From the NCBI GenBank assembly GCA_030066595.1, contig JASJBI010000023.1:21717-85716 (forward strand): a DNA stretch of 64,000 bases. The letters are read 5' to 3'. The notes beneath the pieces were generated by a model. The model searched no databases. It was not told the origin of the DNA and worked only from the letters and a program-made list of their open reading frames with translations. Shown here piece by piece: positions 16,416-23,235 of this stretch. Both the position numbers and the translations under genes were made by a program. Numbering within the stretch: position 1 is the first letter of the stretch; each line of letters starts with the position of its first letter. The DNA comes from Alphaproteobacteria bacterium. GTDB lineage: Bacteria; Pseudomonadota; Alphaproteobacteria; JAJFFI01.

Positions 16416-17747
16416 CTAATCTCCAGGCGGAATCCAACCCTGTGGCCGTCCGAACGGAACGGCCCAAATCCGTGAACCGGGGGAACGAGGAAGGGCGCCG
16501 CCACCTTTCGGTTCGATGGATGCCTCCAGCCTGACCATGCCGAATGGCAGCAGCACGACGAGCTGGCGCTGCGGATCGACCATGAAGGCGCCGCCCGCAT
16601 CGGGGTTCGGGTACAAGGAGACCGCCTGCCCGGCGTCCAGCGCTACGGGCTGGCCAGCAACCGTCATGCGCGGCGCAGCAGGAGGCGTGAGCGACGGCGC
16701 CGCAAGTGTCGGCGCCGGCTGTTCTGCGGGCGCGGGCGCGGCCGGTTCGGTTACGCTGGGGCGGAATTCTCCCGGTTCGATGGGTCCCTCCAGCCTGACC
16801 ATGCCGAATGGCAGCAGCACGACAAGCTGGCGTTGCGGATCGACCATGAAGGCGCCGCCGGCGTCTGGATTGGGATAGAGGGTGACCGCCTGCCCGGTGT
16901 CCAGTGCTACGGGCTGGCCCGCGACGCTCACGCTTGGCGCACCCGGGCGCACAACCGAGGGTGCAGGCGCCGCCGGCGCCGGCTGTTCGGTGGGCGTGGC
17001 CGGTTCGGCTGCCGCCTCCGCCGGAGCTTCGCCGCTTGGCTCAGGGGCCGGCTCTGCCGTCGCCTCGGCCAGCGCCTTTGCCACGACGGGTGGCTGAGCC
17101 TCCTCCGCAACTTCGGCCTGCGATGGTTCCGGGGCAGCGGCTGATTTCTGTTCGGGTGTGCGAGCGGGTTCCGCCGGTTTGACGACGTCGGCCGTCTGCG
17201 GCTCTTTGGTCTCCACGGTCGGCTGGGGCGGCCTGACCGGGTCTCCCGTGAAGAGGGCGAGGAGCACGATCACGACGATCCCTGCGACTGTGGCGAGCCA
17301 GGCCCAATGCCCTCCCAGGCTCAGCCGCTCCGCGAGCGTCCGCGGGCGGTGCGGTCTTTGCGCAGCGCTTCCTGTCGGCCGGGTCGCACTTGACACCTGC
17401 GGTTTCGGTTCCGGTTCAGTCTTCGTCGCCGCCGGTACCGTCGGTTCCGGTTCGGCTGGCTGGGCTTCCGCTGGACTGGGCTGATCTGCTGCGGCCTCCG
17501 GTTCAGGGATCGAAACCGCGTCCGCCGGCGTCGCTGCCTCGGCTTCAGGGGTCGCAGCGGCGTCCGCCGGCGCTGCTGCCGTGGCTTTCGGCGTCGTAGA
17601 CTTGGTCTTGGGCGCCGCCTTCTTTGTCTTCCGCGTTCCGGACCGCGTCGACTTGGCTGGCGTCTTGCGGGCGCGCTTCGGGGCGGTCCGTTTGGCCACG
17701 GACTCTGTCTTTGGCCCGTTCTTGGACTTGTCACTCACCCCGTGCAC
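16416..17747 (-). CDS. single-pass membrane protein with Pro/Ala-rich stalk and two repeated domains
   Basis: A 443-residue protein. Residues 1-140 are very rich in Lys, Arg, Ala, Pro and Glu (AlgP/histone-H1-like) and should be cytoplasmic. One transmembrane helix (WLATVAGIVVIVLLALF, about 148-165) follows, then a long Pro/Ala/Glu stalk and two nearly identical domains of about 50 residues spaced 88 codons apart. Each contains AVxLYPNPDAGGAFMVDP and LVVLLPFGMVRLE, related to the short module in its neighbours. The start is a GTG at 17747 or 17738; the RBS spacing slightly favours the second. A periplasm-spanning anchor for the repeat-protein assembly is inference from topology and neighbourhood. 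Confidence 0.75.
   Translation of the reverse strand: MHGVSDKSKNGPKTESVAKRTAPKRARKTPAKSTRSGTRKTKKAAPKTKSTTPKATAAAPADAAATPEAEAATPADAVSIPEPEAAADQPSPAEAQPAEPEPTVPAATKTEPEPKPQVSSATRPTGSAAQRPHRPRTLAERLSLGGHWAWLATVAGIVVIVLLALFTGDPVRPPQPTVETKEPQTADVVKPAEPARTPEQKSAAAPEPSQAEVAEEAQPPVVAKALAEATAEPAPEPSGEAPAEAAAEPATPTEQPAPAAPAPSVVRPGAPSVSVAGQPVALDTGQAVTLYPNPDAGGAFMVDPQRQLVVLLPFGMVRLEGPIEPGEFRPSVTEPAAPAPAEQPAPTLAAPSLTPPAAPRMTVAGQPVALDAGQAVSLYPNPDAGGAFMVDPQRQLVVLLPFGMVRLEASIEPKGGGALPRSPGSRIWAVPFGRPQGWIPPGD
16509..16668. repeat. direct repeat, copy 1 (repeated domain of the anchored protein)
   Basis: About 160 bp, nearly identical to 16773-16932 at an offset of exactly 264 bp (88 codons). It encodes the C-terminal LYPNPDAGGAFMVDP domain. 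The high nucleotide identity suggests recent duplication or gene conversion. Confidence 0.85.
16773..16932. repeat. direct repeat, copy 2 (repeated domain of the anchored protein)
   Basis: Second copy of the 160 bp unit, encoding the first of the two repeated domains on the minus strand. It differs from copy 1 by only a few substitutions. Confidence 0.85.
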
Positions 17748-17820
17748 ATCCCTCGCCTCGGCGCTCAGACCTGCCGATTTCGATCCGTCCGACCGCGAAG
17801 CGGAAACTGGCTGAAGAGCA

Positions 17821-17849
17821 GGTGGCGGGCGCCATCGTCACCCGCCACC
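17821..17849 (-). promoter_or_regulatory. intercistronic hairpin between the second repeat-protein gene and the anchored-protein gene
   Basis: A perfect 9 bp inverted repeat, GGTGGCGGG (17821-17829) and CCCGCCACC (17841-17849), with an 11-nt loop. It lies just after the stop of the 17873-18721 gene and has no U-run in the minus direction, so a simple rho-independent terminator is unlikely. It could stabilise the upstream mRNA or attenuate read-through, allowing the repeat proteins to be made in excess of downstream gene products. Confidence 0.55.
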
Positions 17850-17872
17850 GCGTCTTCGAGAGTGGGCCTGGC

Positions 17873-18721
17873 CTACTGGCGAGGCGGCTGCCAGCCGGAC
17901 ATGCCACCCATGCCCATGCCGGGCATGCCGTACATGCCACGCATGCCGCCCATGCCCATGCCGGGCATGCCGTACATGCCGCGCATGCCGCCCATGCCCC
18001 ACATACCGGGCATGCCATACATGGCATACATGCCGCCCATGCCCATGCCGGGCATGCCGTACATGCCATACATGCCGGGCATGCCATACATGCCGCGCAT
18101 GCCGCCCATGCCCCACATGCCGGGCATGCCGTACATGCCATACATGCCGGGCATGCCATACATGCCGGTCATGCCACGCATGCCGCCCATGCCCCACATG
18201 CCGGGCATGCCGTACATGCCATACATGCCGCGCATGCCGCCCATGCCATACATGCCGGGCATGCCGTACATGCCGCGCATGCCGTACATGGCGGGCATGC
18301 CATACATGCCATACATGCCGGGCATGCCGTACATGCCGGTCATGCCGCGCATGCCGCCCATGCCCCACATGCCGGGCATGCCGTACATGCCGCGCATGCC
18401 GTACATGGCGGGCATGCCGTACATGCCATACATGCCGGGCATGCCATACATGCCGCGCATGCCGCCCATGCCATACATGCCGGGCATGCCATACATGCCG
18501 TACATGCCGCGCATGCCATACATGCCGGTCATGCCACGCATGCCGCCCATGCCCATGCCGGGCATGCCATACATGCCTTGCATGCCGGGCATGCCGTACA
18601 TGCCTTGCATGCCGCCCATGCCCTGCTGGGCCGACAGCGACGGCTGGGACGCCACGATACAGACGCCCAATGTCGCTACGGCACCAGCCACTCTCCCTAG
18701 GTGCTTCAGTTTGGTTAGCAT
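17873..18721 (-). CDS. exported Gly-Met-X tripeptide repeat protein (second in operon)
   Basis: A 282-residue protein. The signal peptide (residues 1 to about 31, ending SLSAQ) has a good ribosome site (GAGGTGATCA then ATG). From residue 34 to about 275 the chain is an almost pure G-M-X tripeptide repeat, about 80 units, where X is mostly Tyr, Pro, Arg, Gly, Gln, Thr or Trp (for example GMYGMPGMQGM). It ends with SGWQPPRQ. There is no cysteine in the mature chain and no known enzyme domain. About one residue in three is Met. Candidate roles are methionine-based oxidant scavenging, Cu(I) binding, or a structural coat comparable to Gly-rich sulfur-globule proteins; all are inference. Its position directly downstream of a second such gene marks it as a major product of this operon. 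Confidence 0.85.
   Translation of the reverse strand: MLTKLKHLGRVAGAVATLGVCIVASQPSLSAQQGMGGMQGMYGMPGMQGMYGMPGMGMGGMRGMTGMYGMRGMYGMYGMPGMYGMGGMRGMYGMPGMYGMYGMPAMYGMRGMYGMPGMWGMGGMRGMTGMYGMPGMYGMYGMPAMYGMRGMYGMPGMYGMGGMRGMYGMYGMPGMWGMGGMRGMTGMYGMPGMYGMYGMPGMWGMGGMRGMYGMPGMYGMYGMPGMGMGGMYAMYGMPGMWGMGGMRGMYGMPGMGMGGMRGMYGMPGMGMGGMSGWQPPRQ
17899..18622. repeat. tandem 9-bp coding repeats (GMX units)
   Basis: The DNA is a run of 9-bp units of the form NNNCATGCC on the plus strand (G-M-X on the coding minus strand). Because the unit is a multiple of three and lacks stop triplets in most frames, several other frames stay open across it; these are not genes. Slippage and unit-number variation are expected. 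Confidence 0.9.
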
Positions 18722-18926
18722 TGATCACCTCACCTGAGTTTTGGTGGGTTCGAGAACCGTTCCTGCGTCCGGCAATCGGATCAGGAGCGGCGCCCGCGCT
18801 CCGCGCCGGGGGCCTCGCCCAGGGGCAAAACCGCTCGGCCTCTTACCGGGCCTCGGCGGCCCGGATGATCGCAGCCTGGCCTGCCGCGCCGAATTCCCCG
18901 GCGCGACGGGCAACAGACTGCCAATC
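18722..18926. other. intergenic spacer between the two repeat-protein genes, with short stem-loops
   Basis: A 205 bp GC-rich spacer with small inverted repeats, for example GGAGCG/CGCTCC (about 18785-18803). No gene is recognised. It carries the ribosome site for the downstream gene and may act in mRNA processing. Confidence 0.4.
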
Positions 18927-19736
18927 TCATTCGGCTTTCTTTTCCTCCTGCTGTTGCGCCTTCTCTTCGGCGCCAGCCATGCCGGACATTCCCGGCATGC
19001 CGGTCATCCCTGGCATGCCTTGCATGCCGCCCATGCCGGGCATCCCCGTCATTCCGGGCATACCTTGCATGCCGCCCATGCCGGGCATGCCTTGCATGCC
19101 GCCCATACCGGGCATCCCCGTCATCCCGGGCATGCCTTGCATGCCGCCCATACCGGGATGCACGGTTACGGACGCGCTGGGATAGAGGGTAATTGCGCCG
19201 CCAGGACCGACGGTGAAGAAACCAGCCGTGCCCGGCCGCATTGGGGGGAGGCCATACATGCCGCGCATTCCGGGCATGCCGTACATGCCCATCCCGGGCA
19301 TGCCATACATGCCATACATGCCGGGCATGCCGCGCATGCCATACATGCCGGGCATGCCGCGCATGCCATACATGCCGGGCATGCCATACATCCCGGGCAT
19401 GCCGCGCATGCCATACATGCCATGCATGCCGGGCATGCCATACATCCCGTACATGCCGCGCATGGCCGGCATTCCATACATGCCGTACATGCCGGGCATG
19501 CCGTACATGCCGCGCATGGCCGGCATTCCATACATGCCGTACATGCCGGGCATGCCGCGCATACCGTATTGTCCCGGAGGACGCTGCTGCTGTTGCTGTT
19601 GCTGCGCCCATTGAGGCTGGCCGTATGCACCCGGCATGCCCTGCTGGCTTGCGACCGGCTGAGACGCCAAGAGAACGGCGCCGATCACTGCCGCAAGACC
19701 GACACTCCTTTTGAAACTCGTTGCCCACGTCGCCAT
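18927..19736 (-). CDS. exported Gly-Met-X repeat protein with one GxFxVxPxGxIxLYP module (first in operon)
   Basis: A 269-residue protein. I chose the ATG at 19736 because AGAGG lies upstream and a signal peptide follows (cleavage near PVASQ). Order: a Gln-rich linker (WAQQQQQQQ), a first G-M-X repeat block with many Tyr (residues about 58-160), a short module AGFFTVGPGGAITLYP, a second G-M-X block in which X is Gly, Gln, Pro or Thr (about 190-250), and a charged tail AGAEEKAQQQEEKKAE. The module is shared with the 146-residue protein and, more distantly, with the anchored protein. It is the first gene after the sigma54-type promoter near 20012. The function is unknown; possible roles are as for its neighbour. 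Confidence 0.85.
   Translation of the reverse strand: MATWATSFKRSVGLAAVIGAVLLASQPVASQQGMPGAYGQPQWAQQQQQQQRPPGQYGMRGMPGMYGMYGMPAMRGMYGMPGMYGMYGMPAMRGMYGMYGMPGMHGMYGMRGMPGMYGMPGMYGMRGMPGMYGMRGMPGMYGMYGMPGMGMYGMPGMRGMYGLPPMRPGTAGFFTVGPGGAITLYPSASVTVHPGMGGMQGMPGMTGMPGMGGMQGMPGMGGMQGMPGMTGMPGMGGMQGMPGMTGMPGMSGMAGAEEKAQQQEEKKAE
18976..19160. repeat. tandem 9-bp GMX-coding repeats, C-terminal block
   Basis: A run of CATGCC-containing 9-bp units encoding the Gly/Gln/Pro/Thr-type GMX block of the first repeat protein. Separated from the other block by the non-repetitive module sequence. Confidence 0.85.
19253..19565. repeat. tandem 9-bp GMX-coding repeats, N-terminal block
   Basis: The Tyr/Pro/Arg-type GMX block of the first repeat protein. 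Longer units are duplicated within it, for example the stretch encoding PAMRGMYGMPGMYGM appears twice, pointing to expansion by unequal exchange or slippage. Confidence 0.85.
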
Positions 19737-20007
19737 GAGGTACCTCTTTCGTGGCTGCTTGGTTCTTGCCTCTGTTGCTGCCGCTTCAGCGCACAGACGT
19801 GGGGACACCGGCCACTCGGACTCGTCGCGCGCTGCCGTCCGGTTTCCCACCGGTGCGCGGACGATCCAGCTTTTTTTGTTGAGCAGCGTTCGATCCCCCT
19901 ACTTGTGCGTCTCTGGACAAACCAGAGTCGCAGAATCGTTGTGCGCCAACGCTTATGCTGCCGCGTTCCGCCGCGGCAAAATCACAAGCGACGACCTGTT
20001 ATTATGG

Positions 20008-20026
20008 AAAGCAGGAACTGTGCCAA
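20008..20026 (-). promoter_or_regulatory. sigma54-type -24/-12 promoter for the repeat-protein/molybdoenzyme operon
   Basis: On the minus strand TTGGCACAGTTCCTGCTTT: the GG (20024-20023) and GC (20012-20011) are separated by exactly 10 nt, and the -24 box TTGGCAC is a near-perfect match to consensus. Predicted start is near 19999. The operon encodes its own sigma54 activator, which fits. Confidence 0.72.
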
Positions 20027-20087
20027 CGCAGGGAAGCTAGGCTACAACTTTAAAAAACAAGAATTTTTTGCCATTGAGCTGGTTTAG

Positions 20088-20111
20088 CCTGCGCGCGTCC
20101 GCGCGGGTTTT
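20088..20111 (+). terminator. plus-oriented hairpin followed by TTTT
   Basis: An 8 bp GC stem (one T-G pair) from CCTGCGCG to CGCGCGGG with a 4-nt loop, followed by TTTTC. No plus-strand gene precedes it, so it may simply block antisense read-through into the region between the enhancer-like palindrome and the promoter. Confidence 0.4.
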
Positions 20112-20175
20112 CTGCCATTCTGTCATGCCTATTGGCGCTTCTTTCGGAAATCCGCAGGATACTTAGCGGTCCTTC

Positions 20176-20190
20176 CTGACAAATTGTCAG
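20176..20190. promoter_or_regulatory. candidate enhancer (UAS) for the sigma54 activator
   Basis: CTGACAAATTGTCAG is a perfect 7+1+7 palindrome about 165 bp upstream of the -24 box, the usual distance for an NtrC-family binding site. The half-site CTGACAA recurs at about 15394 upstream of the pentaheme cytochrome gene. Confidence 0.55.
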
Positions 20191-20391
20191 AACAAGCACA
20201 TCAGGCTGGCAGTGAGATATGTGATTGAGAGGCGATGCGAGCTGAAGCAAGACGCCAGCGCGCAAGAAGGAGGGCATCGCGCGGGTCGCCACGCCTGCGG
20301 ATCAAACCAACCTCGGCGACAGTCGGCTCTGCGCCGAAATCGAGATCGGTGGCGCTGGACCATTCAGCCGCTGAGCGCAGCGCAGCCGGTC

Positions 20392-20871
20392 TTACTGCTT
20401 TTCTTCTTTGCGAAAAGCCTTGTGACAGCTACCGCAGGCTTTGCCGAGTTGCGCGAACTGATTTTGGACCAGACGGCTATCGATTGATCCGGTCGCACTC
20501 ACCAGTCGCGCTGCTTCTTGATTCAGCTTCAGCGCAGCACCCTGGAACTCGCCCCACTTCTCCCAGATGTCGGGAAGCGCTCGGGTCTCGCCGGCCGCGG
20601 GCCCGGTTCCCGGCGGGAATATTTCCAGGAGACCGCGGCTCATCCCCGATATGGCGACGGCATGGTCCATGATGTGATGCGTGTAGCCGACTTCGCCTTT
20701 GACGATCTGGCCAATCGCCGCCATATGCGCGCCGAGCGATTTCATGACCGTCTGACGATACTTGATCACATTGGCAGCGGGGTCCTGGCCATGGACCGTG
20801 CGCGTCCAAGGCACGACCACGATTGCAAGTGCGATCCCGATTATCGAAATTGTTCCCGTCAGCCGCCGCAT
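20392..20871 (-). CDS. class II cytochrome c (cytochrome c' type)
   Basis: A 159-residue protein with signal peptide, starting at the ATG behind GGAGGAG. The single heme site CGSCH is at the extreme C-terminus (KACGSCHKAFR), which is the hallmark of class II cytochromes c with a four-helix bundle. A matching N-terminal Met/His region (YRQTVMKSLGAHMAAIGQIVKGE) is present. Known members bind NO or carry electrons in the periplasm. It is in the same direction as the repeat-protein operon and lies upstream of its enhancer-like element, so it could be a functional neighbour (NO or redox buffering), but a shared transcript is not shown. Confidence 0.9.
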   Translation of the reverse strand: MRRLTGTISIIGIALAIVVVPWTRTVHGQDPAANVIKYRQTVMKSLGAHMAAIGQIVKGEVGYTHHIMDHAVAISGMSRGLLEIFPPGTGPAAGETRALPDIWEKWGEFQGAALKLNQEAARLVSATGSIDSRLVQNQFAQLGKACGSCHKAFRKEEKQ

Positions 20872-21281
20872 AATCTCCTCCTTTGTCTGCTCCGCCGAGT
20901 CCCGACGTGCGTTCTGACCGCCTCGGTCCAACGACCAGGAAGGCCATATGCTAGACGCTCTCGCGCACGCCTGCACTTCCGAATGAAGGCCCGCCCTCAT
21001 CAGTCGGGAGTTCCTTCGCCGCTCGTTCGGTATGCCGGCGCACGTCCATTCGTCGGGTCACCACTACGGCTGATGCGCTTTCTGGAACGGAGAAGCCATG
21101 GGCCAGCATGACCTCATCATGCTCCAGGTGACGCCTGGCGCGACGCGCAAATTGTCTTTTGGATCTGCCACGCCTCTCTCGGGATGACGTCTCCCGAATG
21201 ACCCCCAGCAGACGTCATGACTCTCCCGATTTGTCCGTTTGGAAACGGTACCGATGGACGCGATGACAAGACCTATGTCCC
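20872..21281. other. intergenic stretch with no recognised gene
   Basis: About 410 bp between two minus-strand genes. It contains the ribosome site of the cytochrome c' gene at its left edge. No plausible coding frame with an RBS is seen. Confidence 0.5.
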
Positions 21282-21809
21282 TTAGATGTCGCAGCCCTGA
21301 TAGAGTCTCGGGTCAACGCTGGCGCGCAGAACTTCGCCCGCGGTCACAGTGCCCGCGCCGCTGTCTTGCGTGCCTGCGGACCCGACCGGGCGCGGCGCGG
21401 CGCTCCCGTCGGCGACCACATAGGCCACAAAGCCAAGGTTGCCGGCGACGCGTGCTATATCCGCGAGCGCCCGGGGGTCGGCGCGCCCGGTAAGGACCAG
21501 CGCATCGGTGCCGGCGTCGCGCAAGGCGGCCGCAAGCCCGGTATCTTCAAACGCGTCGCCGTTCAGCACCTCGATGACGCGCTCGCCCGGGAGTGCGCGG
21601 AGGCGTTCGACCCCGACCTCTCCTGACGGCGACTGTCCGGCGCGCGAACGCGCCGTGCCTGCGTGACGGATGTGGAAGACCGGTCGCCTGGCGCGCCGCC
21701 AATGCGTCAGCAGTCTATTGGTGTTGTCTTCGATTGAAGGCTTTCCGCGCGACGCCGTGGTCGGTGCGTCGAGTACAAGCAGAGCCGCGGTCTTGGACAG
21801 AGATTGCAT
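21282..21809 (-). CDS. isochorismatase-like protein lacking the catalytic cysteine
   Basis: A 175-residue protein. The start at 21809 is supported by GGGAGGG; longer versions lack an RBS. The fold signature is present: LLVLDAPTT with the first catalytic Asp region, HIRHAG, and the later strand ALVLTGRADPRALADIARVAG, followed by GFVAYVVADGSAA. At the place where the family has its nucleophile (TG....CV..TA) this protein reads Ala-Leu. It is therefore probably not an active cysteine hydrolase, and could be a binding protein or a degenerate copy. A proper Cys-containing family member is at 46518. There are no functional neighbours. Confidence 0.7.
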   Translation of the reverse strand: MQSLSKTAALLVLDAPTTASRGKPSIEDNTNRLLTHWRRARRPVFHIRHAGTARSRAGQSPSGEVGVERLRALPGERVIEVLNGDAFEDTGLAAALRDAGTDALVLTGRADPRALADIARVAGNLGFVAYVVADGSAAPRPVGSAGTQDSGAGTVTAGEVLRASVDPRLYQGCDI

Positions 21810-22558
21810 AAAGGCCCTCCCGAAACTAAAGAAACCCGGCTGCTTGGCCAGGTTTCTGTGGAGGTCCTTGTCTCCGCAACCCGACCTTTTAGCGGTTTGT
21901 TTTACGTGGCCGCAAGCCGGTCGGCTCAAATCGCCACGAGAATCTCAAGCTATCAGATTGCGCGAACGTGATCAACGTCGGCGCTTGCCCCTTGCGTCCC
22001 TGTCCCACAATAAGGGGGACGACGTCCTGTTGCTGCGCCGCGCGCCTGCAAGAGATTTACTACGGCGAAGGATTACGATCCCGTCTCGTCGCACGCCTCG
22101 GGTTTCGCCAGCTCGACCGCCTCACCTGGAGCAGGAGCGTCCGAGATGGTTGCCGCTGCGCCGGGCGCGTTCGATCTTCCCGCCGCCGTCAACCCGGCCG
22201 GCGCCAAGCCAGGGGCCCGTCCGCCCGGCCGGGGGTCACGGCATATGCAGCGAGGTCTCGAGGACGGCGCCGCGAGGTCCGGCGCCGCGGCATATAGGGC
22301 TTGCCCCCGGGAGTGCCCGCCGAGCACCCGTTACAGCTATAATCATTGTTATATCGCAGGTCATTATGGCCGTTTTATAAAGCAAATTCTCAGTCACACG
22401 CAGGCGCGCTTCGAGAGCCCGCCCCGGTCGGGCTCGGCGGTTCGGACCGCTCTCGTGGCCTCCGCCCCCTCCCCCCGGCGCGCCATCCCTTGACAGGTTT
22501 CCGCTCGCCGCCGGAAGATCAGAGCCCTGCTTCCCGTTACAAACAGAGGGGGCTCGCC
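21810..22558. other. long intergenic region with no recognised gene
   Basis: About 750 bp. A TATAAT hexamer at 22338-22343 sits in a locally AT-rich patch but has no good -35 partner. Open frames here have no RBS and no protein-like composition. I see no RNA gene. Confidence 0.5.
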
Positions 22559-23029
22559 ATGACAATGGCAAACCGGGTTCGGGAATTCCTCGACAGCGCA
22601 GGAATTGCCTACGACGCCGTCACGCATCCCCGGACGGCAACCAGCACCGAATCGGCACAAGCCGCGCACATCTCGGGAGAGCTTGTGGCAAAGACCGTCG
22701 TCATTCACCACGGTCAGGGATATATGCTGGCCGTCGTTCCCAGCACGCATCGGGTTGAGCTGGGCACGCTGCAGGGTCTTGTCGACATCCCGCTGGGTTT
22801 GGCCACGGAGGACGAAGTGGGAACGCTCTTCGAGGACTGCGATTTGGGGGCGGTTCCGCCCCTTGGCGCCGCCTACGGCTTGAACGTCATCGTCGACGAA
22901 AGCCTGATCGACGCGCCCGAGGTCTATTTCGAAGGCGGCGACCACAAGACGCTGGTACGGGTGGCCGGGGACGCGTTCCGCGCCATGATGAAGGACGCGC
23001 GCCAAGGCCGCTTCAGCCACCACGTCTAA
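22559..23029 (+). CDS. YbaK/EbsC-family aminoacyl-tRNA deacylase
   Basis: A 156-residue protein behind AGAGGGGG. The N-terminus MTMANRVREFLDSAGIAYD and the motif HPRTATSTESAQAAHISGE, followed by AKTVVIHHGQGYMLAVVPS, are typical of the YbaK/ProX family. The conserved Lys for substrate binding is in VAKTVVI, and the family Gly-rich loop appears as VPPLGAAYGL. Members hydrolyse mischarged tRNAs such as Cys- or Ala-tRNA-Pro. It is a single gene with nothing obviously coupled to it. The exact tRNA specificity cannot be told from sequence. Confidence 0.88.
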   Translation: MTMANRVREFLDSAGIAYDAVTHPRTATSTESAQAAHISGELVAKTVVIHHGQGYMLAVVPSTHRVELGTLQGLVDIPLGLATEDEVGTLFEDCDLGAVPPLGAAYGLNVIVDESLIDAPEVYFEGGDHKTLVRVAGDAFRAMMKDARQGRFSHHV

Positions 23030-23235
23030 GCGCGAGCGCCCGGATCGAACCGGCGCAACGACAGGACGATGCGGCATGTCCCGCATCGCGCCCGGCCGCG
23101 GCCGATGGCAGGCGCCAGGTCAAAAAGGGATCGACCGGGCCGACCAGGTTCGCGACCGCCCGGGCGAGCTGTCACCAGTTCTGCTCGCCAGCGGCGCCGG
23201 CGGTCTGTGCGTCGTGGTCGGCCGTCTACGCCGCG

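Larger units (their letters stand above)
19737..20391. other. long regulatory intergenic region upstream of the repeat-protein operon
   Basis: About 655 bp without a convincing gene, between the cytochrome c' gene and the first repeat-protein gene, both on the minus strand. It contains the -24/-12 element, the 7+1+7 palindrome and a plus-oriented hairpin listed separately. The expected leader of the operon mRNA would be about 260 nt. Confidence 0.6.

Noticed and set aside
18911..18926. TTGGCAGTCTGTTGC, a sigma54-like element before the second repeat-protein gene
   Set aside because: GG to GC spacing is 9 nt, one short, which normally abolishes function.
17899..19565. Possible CRISPR array
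   Set aside because: The repeats are contiguous 9-bp coding units with no unique spacers, no leader and no cas genes.
20045..20070. AT-only inverted repeat AAAAAACAAGAATTTTTT as a terminator
   Set aside because: There is no GC stem, and the nearest minus-strand stop is over 300 bp away.
17624..20087. Long plus-strand frames of His-Ala-Gly and Met-Pro repeats
   Set aside because: The 9-bp unit of the GMX genes keeps other frames open. Only the minus-strand frames have signal peptides and ribosome binding sites.
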